Source: Pseudomonadota bacterium (GTDB lineage: Bacteria; Pseudomonadota; Gammaproteobacteria; Burkholderiales; Rhodocyclaceae). Taken from it: a stretch of 64,000 bases of DNA. The number at the start of each line of letters is the position of its first letter. Within the stretch, counting starts at the first letter, position 1. The notes under the pieces are model-generated. The model was not told where the DNA came from. It searched no databases and saw nothing but the letters and a program-made list of their open reading frames with translations. The position numbers were made by a program, and so were the translations under genes. The stretch lies in assembly GCA_018241685.1 (NCBI GenBank), contig JAFEDJ010000009.1, forward strand, positions 1 to 64,000. The letters run 5' to 3'. This document shows positions 37,280 to 46,255 of the stretch, piece by piece.

Positions 37280-37759
37280 TCAGTAGGGCGAGCCGTCCTT
37301 GTGCACGAAGACCCAGCGGCCGTCCTCGCGGAGGGCCTGGAGGTCGTCGTCCGGGTAGCTGACGGCGTCGCCCTCGCTGCGGTCGCCAACCTCCAGGTAC
37401 ACGACCTCCTCCTCGCTGAGGTTCACCAGGCAGTGCGCATCACCGGAGCCGGCCCGGAAGCCTGCGCACATGCCAGGCTCGAGGCGGGTTTCGCCCTGGT
37501 CGGTACGCAGGGTCGGCGTGCCGCTCAACACGTAGATGAACTCGTCCTGCCGGCTATGGGCGTGGCACAGCGCGGACACCGCACCGGGGGCCATGCACAC
37601 CAGATTGACGCCGAAATTGCCGAGGCCGAACAGATCGCCGAGAGGCCGTTTCTCACGGCCGTTCATCCGCGACGCGAATGGCTCCGGATAGGCAGACGGG
37701 CGACGACGGGGTTCGGCGTCGGCGGCACGGATGGCAACCGGGGGCTTGGTTTCGCTCAC
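37280..37759 (-). CDS. Cupin domain protein
   Basis: A 159-residue single-cupin protein. Conserved metal-ligand residues stand in CHAHSRQDEFIYVLSG and the second motif in GSGDAHCLVNLS. Such proteins are often sugar- or small-acid-binding enzymes; the substrate is unknown. The GTG at 37759 with AGGAGAG upstream was chosen over an earlier TTG that lies in the tetR gene. It is convergent with glutamate dehydrogenase and follows tetR after 53 bases. Confidence 0.8.
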   Translation of the reverse strand: MSETKPPVAIRAADAEPRRRPSAYPEPFASRMNGREKRPLGDLFGLGNFGVNLVCMAPGAVSALCHAHSRQDEFIYVLSGTPTLRTDQGETRLEPGMCAGFRAGSGDAHCLVNLSEEEVVYLEVGDRSEGDAVSYPDDDLQALREDGRWVFVHKDGSPY

Positions 37760-37812
37760 GGGCAGGCTCTCCTGAACACACGGGTGATAAGAAAACAGAG
37801 ATCGGCAACGAA

Positions 37813-38403
37813 TCAAGCCGTGGCGGGAAGCAGCCGACGGGCCATATTCCAGGCCCGCTCCGCGGCCCCTGCGTCGCCGCTCACCAGCGCCACGCCGATT
37901 GCCCCATCGAGCAGCAGGTTGAAATCTGCCGCCAGCGCCGGGGCCGCATCAACGCCGACCAGCGGCTCCAGCAACCCAGCCAGGTAGCTCTCGACGGCCT
38001 GCTTGTGCTCACGGGCCAGCTGCTGCAACTCGGCCACTTCCCCGTGGAACTCCGCCGCCACGTTGAGGAACATGCAGCCGGCGAAGCCCGGTTCTGCAAA
38101 CCACTGGCGGTGCCAGACGAACACCGCCGCCAGACGATCGATCGGCACCGACTGGCGGTCGACGAAGGCCGCCAGGCTGGCGCGGAAGCGCCGGTCACGC
38201 TCGCGCAGCACCTCGGCGATCAGCGCGTTCTTCGACGGGAAATGAGCGTACAGGGTTTTCTTGGCGACCCCGGCCTCGGCCAGCACCCGGTCAATCCCGA
38301 CCGCATGATAGCCACCGGCCGCGAACAGGCTCAGGGCGGTGTCAACCAGATGGGCGCGCTTGTCGGCACGGGACACAGGCTGCGGTGGCATTGGACTGGA
38401 CAT
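37813..38403 (-). CDS. TetR/AcrR family repressor
   Basis: A 196-residue repressor. The N-terminal helix-turn-helix (about 12-60) has ALSLFAAGGYHAVGIDRVLA and GVAKKTLYAHFPSKNALI. The C-terminal ligand domain resembles the TetR_C group with GFAGCMFLNVAAEF; the inducer is unknown. It is divergent from the HPP membrane protein gene, and a 20-bp perfect palindrome stands in the 90-base space between them. It very likely represses that gene and itself. Confidence 0.9.
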   Translation of the reverse strand: MSSPMPPQPVSRADKRAHLVDTALSLFAAGGYHAVGIDRVLAEAGVAKKTLYAHFPSKNALIAEVLRERDRRFRASLAAFVDRQSVPIDRLAAVFVWHRQWFAEPGFAGCMFLNVAAEFHGEVAELQQLAREHKQAVESYLAGLLEPLVGVDAAPALAADFNLLLDGAIGVALVSGDAGAAERAWNMARRLLPATA

Positions 38404-38457
38404 GGCTTCACGTTACCTGCTGCCGCAGGGCTTGCAAAGCCGACGGCGAAGGCTGAT

Positions 38458-38477
38458 AGTAGACAGATCTGTCTACT
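38458..38477. promoter_or_regulatory. TetR-type operator, 20-bp perfect palindrome
   Basis: AGTAGACAGATCTGTCTACT is a perfect palindrome located 16 bases before the HPP gene start and 54 bases from the tetR start. Its TAGACAG half-site is typical of AcrR-type operators. It would block transcription of both divergent genes. Confidence 0.85.
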
Positions 38478-38493
38478 TTACAGGAGAACACCG

Positions 38494-39003
38494 ATGCCTG
38501 CCTTCCTTCACCGTCTGCGCGGCGCCGGTAGCGCCCTGCCTCCCGTGCCGCCAGCCCGCTCCGTCGCCCTGGCCGGGCTGGGCGGCTTCCTCGCCATCGC
38601 GGCGGTCGCCGGCCTTGCCGAACAGGCTTCACTGGCCCTGCTGCTGGGGTCATTTGGCGCGTCCTGCGTGCTGGTCTTCGGCTTTCCCGAAGTGCCTTTC
38701 TCCCAGCCGCGTAACGTCGTCCTCGGCCATACGCTGAGCAGCTTCGTCGGCCTGGCCTGCCTGGCAGCCTTCGGCCCGCACTGGTGGGCCGCCGCGCTGG
38801 CGGTGGCACTGGCGATCATGGGCATGATGGCGCTACGCTGCGTGCATCCGCCGGCCGGCTCCAACCCGGTGATCGTCTTCCTCACCGCGCCAGGCTGGTC
38901 CTTCCTGCTCACCCCGACCCTCGCCGGCGCCCTGCTGCTGGTGGCCGTTGCGCTCGTGTACAACAACCTGCGCGGGGCAAAGCACTACCCCCAGTACTGG
39001 TGA
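38494..39003 (+). CDS. HPP family membrane protein
   Basis: A 169-residue protein with four to five membrane segments and the HPP motif that names the family (RCVHPPAGSNPVI, about 120-132). SFGASCVLVFGFPEVPFSQP is also typical. Some HPP proteins have been linked to nitrite transport in cyanobacteria and plants; that role here is only a possibility. A CAGGAGAACA site precedes the ATG at 38494. The 20-bp operator upstream suggests control by the divergent TetR repressor. Confidence 0.87.
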   Translation: MPAFLHRLRGAGSALPPVPPARSVALAGLGGFLAIAAVAGLAEQASLALLLGSFGASCVLVFGFPEVPFSQPRNVVLGHTLSSFVGLACLAAFGPHWWAAALAVALAIMGMMALRCVHPPAGSNPVIVFLTAPGWSFLLTPTLAGALLLVAVALVYNNLRGAKHYPQYW

Positions 39004-39198
39004 CACCAAGCACTTGTGACGGCTGTATCTGTGGGGGATGAACCTGTCGGGACGAGTTTATTCGCCCCGGCAGGAGATGGGTTCAGCAACGGCGGCCACA
39101 TCAGGAAAGACGGATTCGCCTGGGCTGTTACACTTTCGCGCCATTTTCCGCTGGTGCCCATGCCGGGCAACAGCGTCGACGAGAAGGACAGCAGCGGC

Positions 39199-40095
39199 AT
39201 GCAGACGCCCCCTCCCAGCCAGCACTCACCGGAAGAAGACGCCCGGGTCACCGCCGTCATCGATTGCAGCACGATGCGCCTCGGCGACCGCATGGCCTGC
39301 GCCTGGATGGCCCAGCAGCGCCATCGCACGACCGGCGAGCGCTTCGCGCTGATCGACCGCCACCCGGTGCTGTCCCGGGATTTCCCGCTACCGCGCTATT
39401 TCGGCGAGACCTTCGTAGACTGGAGCGAGGCCCGGATCGCCGCCGCCGCGCTGCCTCGATGGGACATGGGCAACCTGTGGCTGACGGTGACCAATGCCTT
39501 CGCCGCCAATCCGCGAGCCGGCCGCTTCGAGATGCTGCCGGCGGACATCGCGGCCCAGGCGCGGGAGCTTGCGGCGGCGACGCCCGGCGGCAAGCCGCGG
39601 ATCCTGGTCCACGTGCTCGACGACGCGCCCTACAACATGGCCCGGCGCTGGCGCCGCAAGGACGCCGACGCGCTGTGCGACGAACTGCGCCGGCTCGGCG
39701 GTGAGGTGGTCCTCCTCAACCCCGCTTCGGCCCAGTTCATCGGCGGCTTCGAGCGCATGCTGGCCGAGATGCTGGCGGCCGACCTCTTCGTCGGCGGCGA
39801 TACCGGGCCCAGCCATGTGTTCGCGCTGCTGTGCGCCGACAAGCCGCAGGTCGCCGTCTACCCGTCGATGCTGAAGGACCAGCGCAAGTTCGCCGCCGAC
39901 CAGGCCCGCCTGGGGCTGGCGCTGCCGTGGGACAGCCTGCCCAAGCGCCCGGCCCTGCGGGTCATCACCATGAAGCGCCGGCTGGCACTGATCTGGCACG
40001 AGCGCCAGCTGCTGCTGCGGCGGGCCGGCCTGTTCGACGGCCGCGACGTCGCCCGCCAGGTGATGGCCGAACTGGCAGCGCACACGAAAGGCTGA
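39199..40095 (+). CDS. Glycosyltransferase family 9-like protein
   Basis: A 298-residue protein with a GT-B-like second half. LVHVLDDAPYNMARRW, then the motif FVGGDTGPSHVFALL (about 200-214) and a downstream VAVYPSM resemble ADP-heptose:LPS heptosyltransferases (GT9), where the Asp-Thr-Gly-Pro segment binds the nucleotide sugar. The N-terminal GT9 motif is weak, so the substrate is uncertain. I prefer the ATG at 39199 with AAGGA upstream; 39160 is an alternative. It precedes the polysaccharide block but lies on the other strand. Confidence 0.6.
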   Translation: MQTPPPSQHSPEEDARVTAVIDCSTMRLGDRMACAWMAQQRHRTTGERFALIDRHPVLSRDFPLPRYFGETFVDWSEARIAAAALPRWDMGNLWLTVTNAFAANPRAGRFEMLPADIAAQARELAAATPGGKPRILVHVLDDAPYNMARRWRRKDADALCDELRRLGGEVVLLNPASAQFIGGFERMLAEMLAADLFVGGDTGPSHVFALLCADKPQVAVYPSMLKDQRKFAADQARLGLALPWDSLPKRPALRVITMKRRLALIWHERQLLLRRAGLFDGRDVARQVMAELAAHTKG

Positions 40096-40167
40096 CGACA
40101 GCCGCCTGTCACAGCGGCGTGACATTCGTCGGCTAGGCTCGCCGGCTGGTCTTTCTGCCTACCCGCC

Positions 40168-41184
40168 GTGCTGCCCAACGACGCCTCCTATGGCTCCGAC
40201 CGCTCGGGGCTGATCTCCGGTTTCCTGTTCCGTCCCGGCTTCGCCGGGGAAGCCCTCGACACGACGCGGGCCTCCCGCTGGCTGAGTGGGGCCGAACCCG
40301 CCCATGACGGGGCCTTTGCGTGGCTGCATTTCAATCTCGCCAACGCTGCCACCGAACGCTGGCTGCGCGAGCACCTGGGCGAGGTCGATGCCTTTTTCGA
40401 CGCACTCCATGAGGGATCCCGCTCGACACGCATCGAGTACGCCCACGACGCGCTGATCGCGGTGGTGAACGACGTACTCTACGAGTTCGACTTCGAGCCG
40501 TCGCAGCTCGCCACCCTGTGGCTGTACCTGGACGAGCGCACGGTGATCAGCGCCCGCCTGCAGCCGCTGCGCACCATCGACCGCCTGCGCGAAGCAGTGC
40601 GCCAGGGCGAGACCTTCGACTCCACGGTGGCGATGCTGACCCACCTGCTGCGCGATCAGGCCGACGTGCTGGTGCAGATCGTGCGTACCGCCACCGACCA
40701 GGTGGACGACGTGGAAGACACCATGCTCGCCGAGCGCGGGCAACGCAGTCGCGCCCGGCTGGGCTCCCTGCGTCGCGTACTGGTGCGCCTGCGCCGCCTG
40801 CTGGCGCCGGAGCCGGGCGCCTTGTTCCGCCTGCTCAACCAACCACCACTCTGGATCGCCGATGACGATCTGCAGGACCTGCGCCATTCGACCGAAGAAT
40901 TCTCGGCGGTGCTGGCCGACATGAGTGCGCTGCAGGAACGCATCAAGCTGTTGCAGGAAGAAGTCGCCGCGCAGGTCACAGAGGAAACCAACCGCAGCGT
41001 CTATGTGTTGACCATGGTCACCGTGCTGGCGCTGCCGATCAACATGATCGCCGGCCTGCTCGGCATGAACGTCGGCGGCATTCCGCTGGCCGACCATCCG
41101 GAAGGCTTCTGGATCGTCGTCGCGATCATCGCCAGCTTCACCGTCGGCGCCGCCTGGTGGGCCTTCCGGCGGACCGACGAATAG
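40168..41184 (+). CDS. CorA/ZntB family metal cation transporter
   Basis: A 338-residue protein. A large cytoplasmic alpha/beta and helical domain (about 1-265) is followed by two C-terminal membrane segments (about 272-292 and 308-328). The first is followed by the family's Gly-Met-Asn motif (GLLGMNVGG). The acidic loop after GMN and the N-terminal layout fit ZntB, a zinc channel, better than magnesium CorA. The start is a GTG at 40168 without a clear ribosome binding site, so the true start is uncertain. It is convergent with the deacetylase gene, one base apart. Confidence 0.85.
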   Translation: MLPNDASYGSDRSGLISGFLFRPGFAGEALDTTRASRWLSGAEPAHDGAFAWLHFNLANAATERWLREHLGEVDAFFDALHEGSRSTRIEYAHDALIAVVNDVLYEFDFEPSQLATLWLYLDERTVISARLQPLRTIDRLREAVRQGETFDSTVAMLTHLLRDQADVLVQIVRTATDQVDDVEDTMLAERGQRSRARLGSLRRVLVRLRRLLAPEPGALFRLLNQPPLWIADDDLQDLRHSTEEFSAVLADMSALQERIKLLQEEVAAQVTEETNRSVYVLTMVTVLALPINMIAGLLGMNVGGIPLADHPEGFWIVVAIIASFTVGAAWWAFRRTDE

Positions 41185-41185
41185 C

Positions 41186-41935
41186 CTAACGGTTCGAGCG
41201 GCGGATCGGCGGGTGCTTGGGGATGTTCTTGGCGAGCAGCTTCCAGGCCACGCCGAAGACGTCGTCGCCGCGCGACACGGCCTTGCGCGGCAGGCTCAGC
41301 AGATCGTCCTCCGGCGTCGCGGCAGCCCGTTCGCAGGTGGTGCCGCTGAGGTAGCCGGCAGCGGCGGCGGCCTCGACGCAGCGCAGGTCGTGGCTGCCAT
41401 AGGGGTAGCAGAAGTGGGCCACGCGCCGGCCGAGGAGGTCTTCCAGGGCGGCCTTGCTGGAGTTCATTTCATCGGCAATCCGTTCCGTGCCCTGTTCGGC
41501 AAGGCGCAGGTGGCTGCGGGAATGGGAGCCGATGGTGAAGCCGAGATCCTGCACCTCGCGCAGCTGGGCGGCATTCATCAACGGCGCCGGCTCCGGCCCC
41601 TTGCCGGCATCCCAGCTCGAAGTCTGGCCGATCAGTCCGCTCACCGCATACACCGTCGCCGGGTAGCCATGCTCCTTGAGCACCGGCGCGGCGTGGGTCA
41701 GGAAGTCCACGTAGGCGTCGTCGAAGGTCAGCACCAGCGGCCGCGGCGGCAGGGGCTGCTCACCGCGCAGGCCGGCCACCGCGTCGTCGAGGCTGATCAC
41801 CGAATGGCCGAGCAGCTTGAACAGCGTCATCTGCGCCCGGAAGCGCGGCAGGTGGCAGTACAGCGCGCCGTGGGCCTTGACCCGCCCGGGGAAGTCGCCG
41901 ACCCGGTGGTACATCAGGATCTGCACCCGCGTCAT
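41186..41935 (-). CDS. Polysaccharide deacetylase (NodB type), copy 1
   Basis: A 249-residue carbohydrate esterase 4 family protein that would remove acetyl groups from a surface glycan. It has LVLTFDDAYVDF (catalytic and metal-binding aspartates), GSHSRSHLRLA (metal-binding histidines) and HFCYPYGSHD. There is no signal peptide, so it acts in the cytoplasm or on lipid-linked intermediates. It is clearly paralogous to the gene at 46256-47002. Its start overlaps the upstream glycosyltransferase stop (ATGA), making it the last gene of a four-gene coupled operon. Confidence 0.88.
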   Translation of the reverse strand: MTRVQILMYHRVGDFPGRVKAHGALYCHLPRFRAQMTLFKLLGHSVISLDDAVAGLRGEQPLPPRPLVLTFDDAYVDFLTHAAPVLKEHGYPATVYAVSGLIGQTSSWDAGKGPEPAPLMNAAQLREVQDLGFTIGSHSRSHLRLAEQGTERIADEMNSSKAALEDLLGRRVAHFCYPYGSHDLRCVEAAAAAGYLSGTTCERAAATPEDDLLSLPRKAVSRGDDVFGVAWKLLAKNIPKHPPIRRSNR

Positions 41936-42999
41936 CGTTTGCAGGCCTCACGATAGACGGCAATCGTGCGCTCGAACATCGCGTCCTCCGTAAAGCCGCC
42001 CTCGAAGATCTGCCGCGCGCGGGCGCCGAAGGCCGCGCGACGGTTCGGATCGCCGAGCAGGTCGTCGATGGCGGCAGCCAGCGCGACGGGATCGTCGGGC
42101 GGCACCAGATGGCCGCTGCCACCCTCCTCCACCACCTCGCCGATGCCGCCCACCTGGCTGGCCACGATGGGCAGGCTGCAGGCGGAAGCCTCCAGCAGCG
42201 TCAGCGACAGGGCTTCCCGGCGCGACGGCGCCAGCAGCAGATCGGACGCTGCCAGCAGGGCCGGCACATCTTCGCGATGGCCAAGAAAACGGACCCGCCC
42301 CTCCAGGCCGAGTTCCCGCGCCTGGGCCTGCACCTGCGGGCCGAGGTCGCCATGGTGGTCGCCGGCCAGCAGCAGCGTCCAGCGCCGTTCGCGGAGGCGC
42401 GCCAGCGCGGCCAGCGCAGTGTCGTGGCCCTTGGCGGAGACGATGCGGGCCGCCATCAGCAGGCAGGGTTCGTCGTCGGCCACGCCGAGCTCGCGCCGCG
42501 TCACCGCGCGCACATCGGCCGGCAGGCTGGCGGCGAGGTCGGCGATGCCGTGGTGGACCATGCGGATGCGCGCCGGATCGTAGCCGGTACGCGCCAGGAA
42601 ATCCGCCACTGCCTGGGACACCGCGATGATGCGGTCGGCGCGGCCGAAGTGCTTGCCGGCATTGTCCGAATGGGCGGTGGCCACGTTGGGCAGGCGCGCC
42701 AGCCTGGCCGCCAGACCGGCGTACCAGGCGCCGCGGGTCAGGTGGCCGTGGATCAGGTCGGCGCCGATGCGGCGGGCGTACAGCGCCAGACGCACGGTGG
42801 AGGGTAGGTCGTAGATGCCGACCAGCGGCAGGTCGATGCCGTCGAAGCCGTCAGCGCGCAATTGCTGGCCGAGCCAGCCGGCCATCGGCCCGGCGTAAAA
42901 AGCTTCGTGGCCGCGCTCGCGCAGGCCGCGCATGAGTTGCAGCGCGTGGCGCTCGGCGCCGCCGCTCTTGAGGCTGCGCAGGACGGTGACGATCTTCAC
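41932..42999 (-). CDS. Glycosyltransferase family 4 protein
   Basis: A 355-residue GT-B fold enzyme. The N-terminus KIVTVLRSLKSGGAERHALQ is typical of GT4 acceptor domains. LLMAARIVSAKGHDTAL and the EX7E-type region RREALSLTLLEASACSLPIV bind the nucleotide sugar. It would extend a lipopolysaccharide or O-chain in the cytoplasm. The GTG start at 42999 overlaps the next glycosyltransferase stop (GTGA); longer starts would intrude far into that gene. The sugar specificity cannot be predicted. Confidence 0.88.
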   Translation of the reverse strand: MKIVTVLRSLKSGGAERHALQLMRGLRERGHEAFYAGPMAGWLGQQLRADGFDGIDLPLVGIYDLPSTVRLALYARRIGADLIHGHLTRGAWYAGLAARLARLPNVATAHSDNAGKHFGRADRIIAVSQAVADFLARTGYDPARIRMVHHGIADLAASLPADVRAVTRRELGVADDEPCLLMAARIVSAKGHDTALAALARLRERRWTLLLAGDHHGDLGPQVQAQARELGLEGRVRFLGHREDVPALLAASDLLLAPSRREALSLTLLEASACSLPIVASQVGGIGEVVEEGGSGHLVPPDDPVALAAAIDDLLGDPNRRAAFGARARQIFEGGFTEDAMFERTIAVYREACKR

Positions 43000-44078
43000 T
43001 GACCGAGCACCTTGCGATAAATGGCCAGGTTGCCCTCGACCATGCCGTCGATGGAAAACTCGGCCAGGATGCGTGCCCGTCCGGCTTCGCCGTAGTGGGT
43101 GCGCAAGACCGGATCGGTGACCAGGCGTTCGATGGCGGCGGCCAGCGCCGGCACGTCGCCCGGCGGACACAGGATGCCGGTCACCCCGTCCTGCACCGCT
43201 TCCGGCAGACCGCCGGCGCGACTGGTGATGACCGGCACGCCGGCCGCCGCGGCCTGCAGCAGGGACACGCCGAGGCCTTCCATCTCGGCCGGATGAACGA
43301 GCAGGTCGAGGCCGCCGACCCAGTGGGCCAGGTCGTGGCGGAAGCCGGCGAAATGCACCGTGCCGCCGAGGCCGCGGGCCGCCACGTCGGCGCGCAGCTC
43401 GGCCTCCAGCGGCCCCTGGCCGAAGACCAGCACCTGCAGCTCGGGGTAGTGCTCGACCAGCTCCGGCAGTGCCGCGAACAGGTAACGGTGGCCCTTGCGC
43501 GGGATCATCTGGGCCACCACACCGATCACCAGCGCGTCCTGCGGCAGACGGAACTCCGCACGGAAGGCCTCCGGATCCACCGGCACCAGGAAGGGCGCCG
43601 GATCCACCGCGCTGCGCACGCAGCTGACTCTCTCCGGCGCGAGGCCTTCGGACAGCAGCACGTCACGGATACCTTCCGAGATGGTGATCACATGATCATA
43701 AAGACGGTACTTGCAAGCGACAGCCAGCCGGGACTCAGGGTTATCCACGCGGCGTGACAGCACGCAGGGCACGCCGGCCATCCGGGCCGCCAGGGCTCCC
43801 CAGGTATCGGCACCACGGCGGCTATGCAGATGGACAAGATCGGGCTTCTCGGCGCGAATGACCCGCGCCAAACGGAAGGTCAGGCCGGCATCGCCGTCGC
43901 CCCCCATCCGCATCTCCAGCAGACGTGTGCCGGCCGGATGACGATGGGCGATGTCGCTGCCGGCCGGGCAGGCCAGTAGCGTCTCGATGCCGCGGGCGGC
44001 GAGGCCCTCGGTAATGTACTGGACCTGGCGGGCCCCCCCGTAAAGGTGCTTGCCCGCTTCCACATGCAGAATCTTCAT
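42996..44078 (-). CDS. Glycosyltransferase family 4 protein
   Basis: A 360-residue GT-B fold enzyme. MKILHVEAGKHLYGGARQVQ begins the acceptor domain. VVAQMIPRKGHRYLF and HPAEMEGLGVSLLQAAAAGV form the donor site, with an EX7E-like arrangement. It is similar in layout to core or O-chain sugar transferases. The start (ATG 44078) overlaps the heptosyltransferase stop (ATGA), and its stop overlaps the next GT4 start. It is the second of four coupled genes. Confidence 0.88.
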   Translation of the reverse strand: MKILHVEAGKHLYGGARQVQYITEGLAARGIETLLACPAGSDIAHRHPAGTRLLEMRMGGDGDAGLTFRLARVIRAEKPDLVHLHSRRGADTWGALAARMAGVPCVLSRRVDNPESRLAVACKYRLYDHVITISEGIRDVLLSEGLAPERVSCVRSAVDPAPFLVPVDPEAFRAEFRLPQDALVIGVVAQMIPRKGHRYLFAALPELVEHYPELQVLVFGQGPLEAELRADVAARGLGGTVHFAGFRHDLAHWVGGLDLLVHPAEMEGLGVSLLQAAAAGVPVITSRAGGLPEAVQDGVTGILCPPGDVPALAAAIERLVTDPVLRTHYGEAGRARILAEFSIDGMVEGNLAIYRKVLGQ

Positions 44079-45130
44079 GGTCTTGTTTCTTGGGTCTGGG
44101 CGGCCAGCATGGCTTGGGCCTGTTCGAGGACCATGGCCGGCGTGATGTCGCGCAGACAGGTGAATTTGCTGCCGCAGGTCGGCCGGCGCCGGCACGGCGA
44201 ACATTCGAGGCCGAGCCAGATGACGCTGCCGGTGGGGCGGCCAGTGTTCAGGTAGGGACGCGTGGAACCGAAGATCGCCACCGTCGGACGGGCCAGTGCG
44301 GTGCCCATGTGGGTCAGGCCGGTATCCACGCCGACCAGTAGCGCCGCGTTGGCGATGGCGGCCACCGCCTCCGGCAGGCGCGTGCGGCCGACCAGGTTGA
44401 CGATGCGCGGGTCGGCCGCCGCGATGCGTGCCGCCGCTGCGACGTCGGCCGGACCGCCGAGGATCACCGGGATCAGCCCGGTGGCGGCGATCAGCTGCGG
44501 CGCCAGCGCCTGCCAGGCGTCCTCGAACCAGTGCTTCTGCGGCCGTGTCGTGAACGGCGCGAACACCGCGTAGCGGCCAGGCGCCAGGCCGTGCTCGGCG
44601 AGCTTGCCGAGCACGCCGGCTTCGGCAGCCGGATCGACGGTAAGCGTCGGCAGAAAGGCGCCGGCGTCGAGGCCCAGCTGCTGGGCCAGGTACTGGTATT
44701 CGGAACCGATGAGCGCCTGTTCGCCGCCGCGCGGGATCACCTCGCTCATCAGCAGCTGGCTGCCTTCCTTGGAGCCGAGGCCGACGCGCCGCGGCGCCCC
44801 CGACAGCCAGGTGACGAAGCCGCTCTTCAGCAGGCCCTGCAGATCCAGCGCGGTATCGAAGCGGCGCGCGTGCAACTCGCGCCGCAGCTGGCGCACGCGC
44901 CGCCACAGCTCGAGGCGGCGGCCTTCCTTCCACAGCTTGACCCATTCGCCCTTCGACCAGGTGATGACCTCGTCGATGTTCGGATCGCTGAGCAGCAGTT
45001 CGTGGATGCCCGGCTCCACCAGCCAGGCGATGTGGGCGTCCGGGTGGGTGCGGCGGATCGCTGCCGGCAACGCGGAGGCAAACACCACGTCGCCAATGGC
45101 GGAACTGCGGATGATGAGGATGCGTTTCAC
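44075..45130 (-). CDS. ADP-heptose:LPS heptosyltransferase, GT9
   Basis: A 351-residue GT9 enzyme that should add heptose to the inner core of lipopolysaccharide. RILIIRSSAIGDVVFASALP is the family N-terminus. Further on are TTRPQKHWFEDAW, and GVDTGLTHMGTALARPTVAIFG, which carries the nucleotide-sugar site (about 260-281). It resembles the WaaC/RfaC type, but the exact position of the heptose is uncertain. The start is a GTG at 45130 with AAGGT upstream. It is the first gene of the leftward coupled operon of four; the promoter must lie in the 289 bases to its right. Confidence 0.87.
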   Translation of the reverse strand: MKRILIIRSSAIGDVVFASALPAAIRRTHPDAHIAWLVEPGIHELLLSDPNIDEVITWSKGEWVKLWKEGRRLELWRRVRQLRRELHARRFDTALDLQGLLKSGFVTWLSGAPRRVGLGSKEGSQLLMSEVIPRGGEQALIGSEYQYLAQQLGLDAGAFLPTLTVDPAAEAGVLGKLAEHGLAPGRYAVFAPFTTRPQKHWFEDAWQALAPQLIAATGLIPVILGGPADVAAAARIAAADPRIVNLVGRTRLPEAVAAIANAALLVGVDTGLTHMGTALARPTVAIFGSTRPYLNTGRPTGSVIWLGLECSPCRRRPTCGSKFTCLRDITPAMVLEQAQAMLAAQTQETRP

Positions 45131-45419
45131 GGGCGACCTTATTCCTTTCCCGCCACCAACGGAGCAAGGCTGTGGTTAAGACCCCGTGCGGAACAAATCA
45201 GATGCGACAAGTGCGTGACGATGCGATGGACAGGATGGGAAACGGCTGCGAAAAGGCACCCAACAGCCTGATATCGGGCCAAGTCGACGTCGCGCATTCT
45301 GCCGCAAAACACCCCACGCCGGTAAGCGGCGCCTGCGTTCCATGGAGGGCATTGTGCGCCGCAGTATAAAATACCCGGCTGATACATCGACATGGCCGCA
45401 TCGCACCGGCTACCGAACC

Positions 45420-46247
45420 ATGCTGGATCTCTCCTCGATCAGCCTGCTGTGCCTCGACACCCGCAATCCGGAACTGGCCGTCAAGGTGATGCAGCGCTGC
45501 ATGACGGGCGCCCGTTTCCATGAGGCCGTGCTGCTGACGCATGCGGATTTCCGCTGCGACGATCCGCGCATCACCGTCCACGCCGTCCGGCCGCTGCGCA
45601 GCGTCGCGGATTACTCGGCTTTCATGCTCAAGGAGTTGTCGCCGCACTTCACCGGCAGCCATGTACTGGTGATGCAATGGGACGGCTTCATCCTCAACAC
45701 CAGTGCGTGGGATCCCGCCTTCCTCGACTACGACTATATCGGCGCACCGTGGCCCGGCACCTGGCCGCATATCAAACATCAGGTGGGCAACGGCGGTTTC
45801 TCCCTGCGCTCGCGCAAGCTCGTCGATGCGCTGCACGACCCCGAGATCGTCCGGCTGCACCCGGAAGACGACTCCATCGGCAATCTCTACCATGACCTGC
45901 TGGTCAGCCGCTACGGCATCGCCTTCGCCCCGCTGGAGCTGGCCTCGCGCTTTGCGTTCGAGAAGATCCCGCCGAGCGGACCGACCTTCGGTTTCCACGG
46001 CCTCGGCCACATCGGACAGGCCTTGACGGACCAAGAGGCCCTCGCCTTCCTGCAGCTGGTCGGGGACGAGATCCTGCTGTCCAGCATGGGTCGGCAGGCG
46101 GCCAAGGGATTGATCCGCGCCGGCCATTACCGGTCGGCCAAGAAAATTCTCACCGTGCGGGCCCGCTTGGGGAGCCCCAAGCAAAAGCTGGATGCCCTCA
46201 AGCTGTATTGCCGGATCGGCCTGCGGCGGGCATTCGGCGGCCGCTAG
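45420..46247 (+). CDS. DUF5672 protein, probable glycan-modifying enzyme
   Basis: A 275-residue protein with the DUF5672 domain, found in glycan loci and probably a glycosyltransferase of GT-A-like type. Its most conserved part is VMQWDGFILNTSAWDPAFLD with DYIGAPWP, then NGGFSLRSRKL, and a histidine near GFHGLGHIG. It is the only rightward gene inside the leftward polysaccharide block, between the heptosyltransferase and the second deacetylase. A TATAAA hexamer at 45365-45370 may be part of its promoter, but no -35 box is clear. ATG 45420 starts the conserved region. Confidence 0.72.
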   Translation: MLDLSSISLLCLDTRNPELAVKVMQRCMTGARFHEAVLLTHADFRCDDPRITVHAVRPLRSVADYSAFMLKELSPHFTGSHVLVMQWDGFILNTSAWDPAFLDYDYIGAPWPGTWPHIKHQVGNGGFSLRSRKLVDALHDPEIVRLHPEDDSIGNLYHDLLVSRYGIAFAPLELASRFAFEKIPPSGPTFGFHGLGHIGQALTDQEALAFLQLVGDEILLSSMGRQAAKGLIRAGHYRSAKKILTVRARLGSPKQKLDALKLYCRIGLRRAFGGR

Positions 46248-46255
46248 CCGCAGCC

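Noticed and set aside
42996..45167. One 723-codon leftward open frame spanning two genes
   Set aside because: Only the part from 44078 to 42996 is a glycosyltransferase; the rest is antisense-frame text over the heptosyltransferase gene, so it is not a fusion protein.
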